NCBI GenBank assembly: GCA_934370915.1
Contig: CAKRNI010000122.1
Location: 1-7,472, forward strand
Direction of reading: 5' to 3'
Source: an uncultured Lachnospiraceae bacterium
GTDB lineage: Bacteria > Bacillota > Clostridia > Lachnospirales > Lachnospiraceae
Length of the DNA: 7,472 nucleotides
Shown one piece after another: positions 1 to 6,071 of this stretch (positions within the stretch are counted from its first letter, which is position 1; every line of letters begins with the position of its first letter). Made by a program: the position numbers and the translations under genes. The notes under the pieces were generated by a model. It did no database searches. It was not told the origin of the DNA and saw nothing but the letters and a program-made list of their open reading frames with translations.

Positions 1-104
1 AGTATTGAAAATGGGATAAAGATGTCTGGAAGATAGGGAAACTCAGGATTGTCGCGGTGGACGTGAAGGAAGACAATAGACGATAGGAATAATGGGAGAA
101 AAAC

Positions 105-1925
105 ATGCAGGAAAATAAAGAGATCTGGATGGTACAGACGAAGCGGGCGGATTTCAACGGTCTGGCGATGCGGCTTGGTGTGAGTCCGGTAGCGGTGCGG
201 GTGATGAGGAACCGCGGGCTGGTGGACGAGGAGGAGATGAGGAAATACCTTTACGGTACGCTGGATGACCTCTATGATCCACTGCTGATGAAGGGAATGG
301 AACAGGCGGCGGAGCTGGTAGCAAGGAAATTAAAAGAGGGAAAACATGTCAGGATCATCGGTGATTACGATATCGACGGTGTGTGCTCTACCTATATTCT
401 GCTGAAGGGATTTAAGAGAGCGGCCGAGAAGCTGGCAAAGGACTGCCTGGCAGTTCCGGGACAGGATAATGCCTGGACCGGAAATACAGAAGAAAACAGT
501 ACGGAGTTGGGAAAAGATCGGATGAGTGCGGTGATCGATTACGAGATCCCGGACCGCATCAAGGACGGATATGGCATCAACGAGTCCATCATACGGCAGG
601 CCGCTGCGGACGGTGTGGACACACTTGTGACCTGTGATAATGGAATTGCGGCGCTGAAGGAGATCAGCATGGCAAAGCAGCTGGGGATGACGGTGGTTGT
701 GACAGACCATCATGAAGTCCCCAGGGACGAATATGGGCAGCTCCTGCCGCCTGCGGATTCTGTGGTGGATCCGAAGCAGGACGGGGAGACGTATCCGTTC
801 CATGAGATCTGCGGCGCTGTTGTGGCGTGGAAACTCATCAAGGTACTCTATGGAAAATCTGGAATCCCAGAAAGGGAGTGGATGGAGCTCCTTGAATTTG
901 CAGCCATTGCAACAGTGGGCGATGTGATGAAACTCCAGAATGAGAATCGGCTGATCGTGAAGTATGGACTGAAAAAAATTGCAGAGACGAAAAACCGGGG
1001 ACTCAGGGGACTTATTGAGAAAAACAATCTTGACATCGGGAATCTGAGTGCCTATCATATCGGTTTTGTGATCGGTCCATGCTTAAACGCCGGCGGACGA
1101 TTAAAGAGCGCAAAAATTGCGCTTCGGATGCTCTTAACAGAGGACCCGGAACAGGCCGGAGAGCTGGCAGACGAGCTGAAGGAGCTCAATGACATGCGAA
1201 AGGACATGACAGCAAAAGGAGAGGAAGAAGCCATCGGGCAGGTGGAAGCTCAGTACATGGATGATAAGGTTCTGGTGGTGTTTCTGCCGGAATGCCATGA
1301 ATCTCTGGCGGGAATCATTGCGGGAAGACTCCGGGAACATTTCCACAAACCGTCCTTTGTGCTGACCCGGGGAGAAACTCTGGTGAAAGGTTCCGGCCGA
1401 TCTATTGAGCAGTACCATATGTACCAGGGACTCTGCGGAGTGGCTGAGCTTCTTGTGAAATTCGGAGGCCATCCAATGGCAGCAGGACTTTCACTGGAGG
1501 AAAAGAATGTTGAAGAATTCCGGAGACAGCTGAACGCCAAAGCAGATCTTTCAGAGAACGATTTTGTGCCGCGGATCTGGATCGATGTGCCGATGCCCTT
1601 TGAGTACGTGAATGAGAAGATCGTTCAGGAACTGAAGGATCTGGAACCATTCGGTCAGGGAAATGAGAAGCCGATGTTTGCCCAGAAGGGGCTGATGATC
1701 AGAAATTTACGGGTCCTCGGAAAGAACAGGAATGTGGTAAAATTGAACCTTGTGACGGAGACGGGACACCCGGTAGATGGATTGCTGTTCACTGACGGAG
1801 ACCGGTTTCTGGAGGAACAGGCGGGCAGAAATCTCATCGATATAATCTACTACCCGGATGTGAACGAGTATAATGGGACGAGGACGCTGCAGGCGGTTAT
1901 AAAAAATTATAAATTTCATGGATGA
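105..1925 (+). CDS. recJ: Single-stranded-DNA-specific exonuclease RecJ
   Basis: RecJ is a 5'-3' single-strand DNA exonuclease of the DHH family that acts in recombinational and mismatch repair in the cytoplasm. The 606-residue protein shows the DHH motifs in order: GDYDIDG at 86-92 (metal ligands D87, D89, D91), CDNG at 177-180, TDHHE at 200-204 and VGDVM at 271-275. PCLNAGGRL follows at 325-333. The DHHA1 part has GSGRSI at 429-434 and GGHPMAAG at 454-461. The OB-fold part has LEPFGQGN at 513-520. Length is within the usual range for short RecJ proteins. The ATG at 105 is preceded by GGGAG at 94-98 with good spacing; an internal ATG at residue 9 is less well placed. Between motif I and the DYEIPDRIKDGYG block (145-157) there are about 30-35 extra polar residues (about 108-142) that ordinary RecJ proteins lack. 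The apt-relA neighbours often seen in Firmicutes are absent downstream. Confidence 0.96.
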   Translation: MQENKEIWMVQTKRADFNGLAMRLGVSPVAVRVMRNRGLVDEEEMRKYLYGTLDDLYDPLLMKGMEQAAELVARKLKEGKHVRIIGDYDIDGVCSTYILLKGFKRAAEKLAKDCLAVPGQDNAWTGNTEENSTELGKDRMSAVIDYEIPDRIKDGYGINESIIRQAAADGVDTLVTCDNGIAALKEISMAKQLGMTVVVTDHHEVPRDEYGQLLPPADSVVDPKQDGETYPFHEICGAVVAWKLIKVLYGKSGIPEREWMELLEFAAIATVGDVMKLQNENRLIVKYGLKKIAETKNRGLRGLIEKNNLDIGNLSAYHIGFVIGPCLNAGGRLKSAKIALRMLLTEDPEQAGELADELKELNDMRKDMTAKGEEEAIGQVEAQYMDDKVLVVFLPECHESLAGIIAGRLREHFHKPSFVLTRGETLVKGSGRSIEQYHMYQGLCGVAELLVKFGGHPMAAGLSLEEKNVEEFRRQLNAKADLSENDFVPRIWIDVPMPFEYVNEKIVQELKDLEPFGQGNEKPMFAQKGLMIRNLRVLGKNRNVVKLNLVTETGHPVDGLLFTDGDRFLEEQAGRNLIDIIYYPDVNEYNGTRTLQAVIKNYKFHG

Positions 1926-1940
1926 TCGCAGGACTTAAAC

Positions 1941-1956
1941 TTCCATATATATGGAA
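1941..1956. repeat. Perfect 16-bp AT-centred palindrome in the recJ-ATPase gap
   Basis: TTCCATATATATGGAA is its own reverse complement. It lies 15 bases after the recJ stop and about 50 bases before the terminator stem. Its size and symmetry fit a binding site for a dimeric regulator, but no promoter with good -35 and -10 boxes is obvious beside it, and only one copy is seen in the window. It could also be a small hairpin with a very short loop. The function is unknown. Confidence 0.5.
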
Positions 1957-2005
1957 AAACTGCAATAGAAGATCGGCGGAGATTCAGGTAAAACGAGTAT
2001 GTTTT

Positions 2006-2060
2006 CCTCTCCATCCTCATAAACTTGCTAAAAGCAGTGGAGGATGGAGGGGATTTTTTT
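2006..2060 (+). terminator. Intrinsic terminator after recJ, overlapping the ATPase 5' end
   Basis: The arms at 2006-2018 and 2040-2052 pair over 13 bp with one G-U wobble. The 21-nt loop can fold further (TGCT with AGCA). A run of seven T follows at 2054-2060. This is a strong Rho-independent terminator for recJ. The 3' arm is G-rich, doubles as a Shine-Dalgarno-like sequence, and contains the first ATG (2044) of the downstream ATPase frame, so terminator and start region overlap. Confidence 0.85.
2046..2052 (+). promoter_or_regulatory. Shine-Dalgarno-like GGAGGGG inside the terminator stem
   Basis: GGAGG at 2046-2050 sits 8 bases before an in-frame TTG at 2059, which is ideal spacing for a ribosome binding site. 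It is part of the 3' arm of the terminator hairpin, so in a read-through transcript it would be base-paired. It may simply be a by-product of a G-rich terminator arm. Confidence 0.35.
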
Positions 2061-4728
2061 GCGCCAAAGCTTGAGTCGGAGTAATGAAAAAAATCATGGA
2101 ACAGAATCAAAACGCCTGCATTTCGAGGAAATGCCGGTCTTCGAGACGAGAAAGGTGTTAAATGCAGGGGACGATGGTCTTACGGTTCGTGAAGCCGAAA
2201 GGCGGATTTCTATATATGGAAAAAATGAGCTTGAGGAGAAAAAGCCGCCGTCTGTCCTGCAGCGGTTTATCGGCCAGTTTATGGATCCGCTGATCTATGT
2301 GCTGCTGGCTGCCGGCGTGATCTCGATCCTTTTGGGGGAACAGGGGGATGCAGTGATCATTGCCGCTGTGGTTCTTTTGAACGCGGCGGTGGGAGTCGCT
2401 CAGGAGGGAAAAGCCCAGAAGGCCCTTGATTCTTTAAAAGAGATGACGAAGCTGAAGGCAGTGGTAAGGAGGGACGGGAGACTTCTGGAGATCGATTCTG
2501 CTGAACTGGTTCCGGGGGATCTTGTGGTGCTCAGTGCCGGACAGCAGGTTCCGGCTGATCTTCGGCTTGTTTTTACGGAAAATCTGAAGACTCAGGAAGC
2601 AGCGCTAACCGGAGAAGCGATTCCTGTGGAGAAAGATGCGGATTTTAGGACAGGGGAGCACACCCCGCTTGGGGACCGGAAAAATATGGCTTATATGTCC
2701 ACTTTTGTCACTGCGGGACGCGGCGAGGGAATTGTTATAGCGACGGGGATGGCGACAGAGATCGGTGGAATCGCAAAGCTGATCCATGAAACACCGGAGG
2801 AGATCACGCCGCTGCAGAAACGGCTGGGAGATCTCGGGTCGATGCTCAGTGTGCTGGCAGTGGGACTCTGCACCGTATTGTTTATTGTGGCAGTCCTGCA
2901 AAAGCGGGATGTGGGGGAAATGTTTCTGACTGCGATCTCTCTGGCAGTGGCTGCAGTTCCGGAAGGACTTCCGGCGGTGGTTACGATCGTACTGGCGTTG
3001 TCGGTATCCCGGATGGCAAAGGTGAATACCATCGTGCGGCGGCTGCCGTCGGTGGAGACGCTGGGAGCTGTAAATGTGGTCTGCTCGGATAAGACCGGGA
3101 CACTGACAAAGAATCAGATGACGGTACAGAAACTGGAGGGAGATCCGGAATTTCTTCTGACGGCGTTTCTGCTCTGCAACGACGCGAGATGGGGGAAAAG
3201 AGAGGTGATCGGGGATCCCACAGAGGCGGCATTTTTACTCTATGCAGAAACGGATTCGGAAAAGGTGAGACATGAATGGACCAGAACGGCGGCTCTTCCC
3301 TTTGACTCAGAGCGGAAACGGATGACGACCGTATGTCGGAGACGGGACCGGACGATCTCCTTCACAAAAGGAGCGCCGGATGTGATCATCGGACGGTGTG
3401 AGTTCCTGAAAGATGAGACAGGGATCCACCCGATGACGGAACAGAGGAGAAGAAAATACGAAAGACAGATCGCGGCATATTCCTCATCGGGCGGACGCGT
3501 TCTTGGAGCAGCCATGAAGGACGGAAGCGACATGTCCGAGTGCGGCATGACATTTTTGGGTCTGGCGGTTCTGGAGGACCCGATCCGTGTGGAGGCGGCA
3601 GAGGCGGTAAAAGAATTCCGCCATGCAGGAGTTACGTCGGTGATGATCACAGGTGATCATAAAAATACGGCTCTGGCGGTGGCGAGAAAGCTTGGAATCG
3701 CAGATTCCGCTGCGCAGTGCATGACCGGGGAGGAGCTGAACCGGATGGGGGACCAGGAACTTGCGGATCGGATCGGAAAGATCCGGGTGTTTGCAAGAGT
3801 CTCATCGGATCACAAGGTGCGGATCGTGCAGGCCTTTAAACAGGCAGATGGGATCGTTGCCATGACCGGTGACGGGGTGAACGATGCCCCGTCTTTAAAG
3901 GCTGCGGATGTAGGGATCGCGATGGGAAAGAACGGGACCGATGTGGCAAAGCAGGCAGCGGATATCGTTCTGACGGACGACAATTTCGCCACGATCAGGA
4001 ATGCCATTGAGGAAGGGAGAGAGATCTACGCAAACATTAAAAAGACAGTGATATTTCTTCTCTCCTCAAATTTCGGTGAGATCATGACCATGTTTTTCGC
4101 GATCCTCTTTTCATTGCCGTCCCCGTTAAAGGCGAGCCATATTCTGTGGATCAACCTGATCACGGATTCCCTGCCTGCTCTGGCGCTGGGAACGGATGTG
4201 TGCGACGGGAAAGAGCTGATGAAGGAAACGCCGAGGAAGCCGGGAGAGAGCCTGTTTGCCCGTGGAGGCGGAATCTGCACGGTATTTTACGGGTTTCTCA
4301 TTGCTGTCATCAGCCTGACTGCATTCCTTGCAGTTCCTGCGGGACTTCTTGTCGGGAAAGGGGGAACCGTGACGATCACAAATATTGCGAAAGTTCTGGA
4401 GGATCCCATGATCTTAGCCCACTGCCAGACGTACGCGTTTACGGTTCTGGGGTTGTCCCAGCTTTTCCACGCGGTGGGAATGCGGGATGTGGAAAAATCT
4501 GTATTTCGGATGAATCCTGTGAATAACCCGCTGATGATTCTCGCATTGGCTGTGGGTTTTGCACTGCAGATTCTGGTGACGGAGCAGACGGCTCTTGTGG
4601 CGGCATTCCAGACAGTGCGGCTCACGCCGGCAGAGTGGAGAAGACTTCTGGTCCTTGCAGCCATGCCGCTTTTTGCACACGAACTATTGATCCTGCTGAC
4701 CAGATCTGACAGGAGATCCGAAGCTTAG
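2059..4728 (+). CDS. Cation-transporting P-type ATPase, Ca2+ (SERCA/PMCA-like) class
   Basis: This is an ATP-driven membrane pump, probably exporting Ca2+ from the cytoplasm. Counting from the TTG at 2059 (889 residues), it shows the actuator motif TGE (184-186), the M4 motif PEGLP (301-305), the phosphorylation motif DKTGT with catalytic D344, KGAP (437-440) in the nucleotide domain, TGD (531-533) and TGDGVND (603-609). About ten membrane helices are visible: two pairs before the P domain and six after it. Residues matching the SERCA Ca2+ ligands are E302 in M4, N671 and E674 in M5, and N699, T702 and D703 in M6. The M8 glutamate of SERCA is a glutamine here (Q801, SQLFHA). Length and domain order are normal. 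The start is uncertain: the frame is open from the ATG at 2044, inside the terminator; the TTG at 2059 has the best ribosome site; the ATG at 2131 (865 residues) starts nearest the conserved region, but its GAGG is too close. Substrate is inferred from residues, and Mn2+ is possible. Confidence 0.93.
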   Translation: MRQSLSRSNEKNHGTESKRLHFEEMPVFETRKVLNAGDDGLTVREAERRISIYGKNELEEKKPPSVLQRFIGQFMDPLIYVLLAAGVISILLGEQGDAVIIAAVVLLNAAVGVAQEGKAQKALDSLKEMTKLKAVVRRDGRLLEIDSAELVPGDLVVLSAGQQVPADLRLVFTENLKTQEAALTGEAIPVEKDADFRTGEHTPLGDRKNMAYMSTFVTAGRGEGIVIATGMATEIGGIAKLIHETPEEITPLQKRLGDLGSMLSVLAVGLCTVLFIVAVLQKRDVGEMFLTAISLAVAAVPEGLPAVVTIVLALSVSRMAKVNTIVRRLPSVETLGAVNVVCSDKTGTLTKNQMTVQKLEGDPEFLLTAFLLCNDARWGKREVIGDPTEAAFLLYAETDSEKVRHEWTRTAALPFDSERKRMTTVCRRRDRTISFTKGAPDVIIGRCEFLKDETGIHPMTEQRRRKYERQIAAYSSSGGRVLGAAMKDGSDMSECGMTFLGLAVLEDPIRVEAAEAVKEFRHAGVTSVMITGDHKNTALAVARKLGIADSAAQCMTGEELNRMGDQELADRIGKIRVFARVSSDHKVRIVQAFKQADGIVAMTGDGVNDAPSLKAADVGIAMGKNGTDVAKQAADIVLTDDNFATIRNAIEEGREIYANIKKTVIFLLSSNFGEIMTMFFAILFSLPSPLKASHILWINLITDSLPALALGTDVCDGKELMKETPRKPGESLFARGGGICTVFYGFLIAVISLTAFLAVPAGLLVGKGGTVTITNIAKVLEDPMILAHCQTYAFTVLGLSQLFHAVGMRDVEKSVFRMNPVNNPLMILALAVGFALQILVTEQTALVAAFQTVRLTPAEWRRLLVLAAMPLFAHELLILLTRSDRRSEA

Positions 4729-4812
4729 AGGAGGAATGGAACCGGAAGTGCCTGAAAACGGTAGAACGGCGCAATTTTGATGAAGAAACAACAAAAAACA
4801 TAAACTGGGGTA

Positions 4813-4841
4813 TTCCCAACAGAGAAAAAAATTGGTAGAAT
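4813..4841 (+). promoter_or_regulatory. Possible sigma-A promoter for the MscL-like fragment
   Basis: TTCCCA (4813-4818) and TAGAAT (4836-4841) are 17 bases apart. They match the -35 consensus at 4 of 6 and the -10 consensus at 5 of 6 positions. Transcription would start near 4848, about 27 bases before the TTG at 4875. The AT-rich spacer supports the call, but the -35 is weak. Confidence 0.4.
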
Positions 4842-4874
4842 GATGGTGAAAAATGATACTGTCCAGCAGGGAAA

Positions 4875-5150
4875 TTGAACGGAAAACGTTATGCGACTTT
4901 ATCTGAGGCGCAGGCAGCAGCAGCTCCGACCGTAAACTACGGTCTGTTTATCACAGAGATCATCAACTTCGTCATTATGGCGTTTGTGATCTTTATGGTG
5001 GTAAAACAACTGAATCGGGCTAAAAAAATGTTCGATAAACCGGCGGCTCCGGCAGCAGCTACGGAAAAGGAATGCCCGTACTGCAAAACAAAAATCAATA
5101 TTCATGCGACACGCTGTCCGCATTGTACATCAGTTCTGGAAGAGCAGTAG
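4875..5150 (+). CDS. MscL-like C-terminal half (TM2 plus zinc ribbon); first membrane helix missing
   Basis: The 91 residues resemble the second half of the large-conductance mechanosensitive channel MscL, as found in anaerobes whose MscL ends in a zinc ribbon. [14 protein letters not shown] (2-15) and NYGLFI (21-26) match the loop before TM2. One hydrophobic helix, about 24-46, corresponds to TM2. An Ala/Pro linker (about 56-63) leads to a zinc ribbon with C67-x2-C70 and C81-x2-C84. A full MscL has about 70-90 more residues ahead of this, including the pore-lining TM1. The 146 bases upstream are too short for that and encode no hydrophobic helix in any frame I read. The frame is open upstream only to a TGA at 4854. 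The start is a TTG with weak AGGG three bases before it. The protein could be a decayed mscL or a stand-alone one-helix zinc-ribbon protein. Intact zinc-ribbon cysteines, a possible own promoter and a terminator argue against complete decay. A working channel is unlikely from this piece alone. Confidence 0.75.
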   Translation: MNGKRYATLSEAQAAAAPTVNYGLFITEIINFVIMAFVIFMVVKQLNRAKKMFDKPAAPAAATEKECPYCKTKINIHATRCPHCTSVLEEQ

Positions 5151-5185
5151 CTTTTTTCAGACGGTAACAGGCAGATGAGCCAGAC

Positions 5186-5228
5186 ATTCCCGGCGGATAA
5201 GGAAAATTTCTGCCGGGAATTTTTGTTT
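5186..5228 (+). terminator. Intrinsic terminator between the MscL-like gene and truA
   Basis: ATTCCCGGC (5186-5194) pairs perfectly with GCCGGGAAT (5212-5220). Three more pairs inside, one of them a G-U wobble, extend the stem to 12 bp around an 11-nt loop. A T-run follows (five T, then GTTT). It should end the upstream transcript, so truA probably starts its own transcription unit. Confidence 0.85.
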
Positions 5229-5303
5229 AAAAGAAAATAAGCGGCCGCAGGACATCTGAGTGTGACGGGCCGCATTCAGTTTGGAGATCAGGAAGGAACA
5301 ATC

Positions 5304-6071
5304 ATGAAGAATAATATCCGTATTACTCTGGAATACGACGGAAGCCGGTATGATGGGTGGCAGAAGCAGGGCAATACCGACAATACGATTCAGGGAAAGC
5401 TGGAAACCGTGCTTTTCAGAATGGCCGGAGAGGAGATAGAGGTCCATGGCTCCGGAAGAACGGATGCGGGGGTCCATGCGAGAGGGCAGGTAGCTAATTT
5501 CCATATTAATGCGGAGATCTGTCCGGACGGAGAGACGGCACGGGAATACCTGAACCGGTATCTTCCGGAGGACATCAGGGTCCTCTCTGCGAAGCTCGTG
5601 CCGGAACGGTTTCACAGCCGCCTGTCTGCTGCGTCAAAGACATATGGATATTATGTGGAGACCGGGGATAAGAAGAACGTATTTGAACGAAAATATGTCT
5701 ATGGCTTCGGGAAGAAACTGGATGTGGAAGCGATGAGACAGGCTGCGCAATTTCTTATCGGCGAACATGACTTCAAGAGCTTCTGTGCGAACCGCAGAAT
5801 GAAAAAGAGCACGGTTCGGCGGATCGATGCGATCCGGATCGTGGAACATGGAACGAAGCTCGAGTTTCTGTATACAGGAAACGGCTTTCTCTATAACATG
5901 GTTCGAATCTTAACGGGAACGCTTTTGGAGATCGGCAGTGGAATGCGGCGGCCGGAGGAAATGAAAGAGATTATCGAGGCGAAAAACCGTGATATGGCGG
6001 GAAGAACAGCTCCGCCCGAGGGATTATTCCTTCTCCATGTGGACTATGAGGGCGAAAGGGAAACGGTATGA
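5304..6071 (+). CDS. truA: tRNA pseudouridine(38-40) synthase TruA
   Basis: TruA converts uridines 38-40 in the anticodon arm of many tRNAs to pseudouridine. The 255-residue protein carries GSGRTDAGVHA at 49-59 with catalytic D54. FHSRLSAASKTYGYY at 103-117 holds the conserved Arg and Tyr. NMVRILTG at 198-205 has the conserved arginine R201, and the usual C-terminal end PPEGLFLLHVDY is at 237-248. Length is normal. I chose the ATG at 5304, with AGGAAGG at 5290-5296, over the in-frame GTG at 5262: the GTG lacks a good ribosome site and adds 14 residues that do not look conserved. The stop codon overlaps the next gene's start (ATGA), which suggests translational coupling. In many Firmicutes truA sits behind the ECF-transporter genes next to rplM-rpsI. 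That context is absent, so this may be a relocated or second copy. Confidence 0.95.
   Translation: MKNNIRITLEYDGSRYDGWQKQGNTDNTIQGKLETVLFRMAGEEIEVHGSGRTDAGVHARGQVANFHINAEICPDGETAREYLNRYLPEDIRVLSAKLVPERFHSRLSAASKTYGYYVETGDKKNVFERKYVYGFGKKLDVEAMRQAAQFLIGEHDFKSFCANRRMKKSTVRRIDAIRIVEHGTKLEFLYTGNGFLYNMVRILTGTLLEIGSGMRRPEEMKEIIEAKNRDMAGRTAPPEGLFLLHVDYEGERETV

Noticed and set aside
49..77. TTGTCG and GACAAT, 17 bases apart, as a recJ promoter
   Set aside because: Each box matches consensus at only 4 of 6 positions, too weak to report as a feature.
9..86. Short open stretch before recJ that reads like a protein end (…GKLRIVAVDVKEDNRR, stop at 84-86)
   Set aside because: It is closed by a TGA at 6-8, has no start codon and only 25 codons. 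It could be a coding remnant but nothing identifies it.
330..1058. 242-residue open frame on the minus strand
   Set aside because: It lies wholly antisense to the conserved DHH domain of recJ, and its protein shows no motif or sensible composition; a shadow frame.
2691..3032. Minus-strand open frames opposite the ATPase (also 3240-3650 and 4287-4664)
   Set aside because: They mirror the codon pattern of the pump gene and show no ribosome site or recognisable domain.
4146..4526. 126-residue plus-strand frame inside the ATPase
   Set aside because: It overlaps the conserved M6-M8 region in another frame and has an unlikely residue mix.
4738..4782. 14-codon frame right after AGGAGG following the ATPase
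   Set aside because: The ATG is only one base from the ribosome site and the peptide is too short and unremarkable; no support for translation.
4803..4822. Small hairpin TGGGG-TATT-CCCA after the ATPase
   Set aside because: The stem is about four pairs and no T-run follows, so it is not a convincing terminator.
5241..5273. GCGGCC / GGCCGC inverted repeat before truA as a leader structure
   Set aside because: Six pairs around about 21 bases, with no T-run or known leader motif; may be chance, given a GC-rich palindrome (GCGGCCGC) at 5241-5248.
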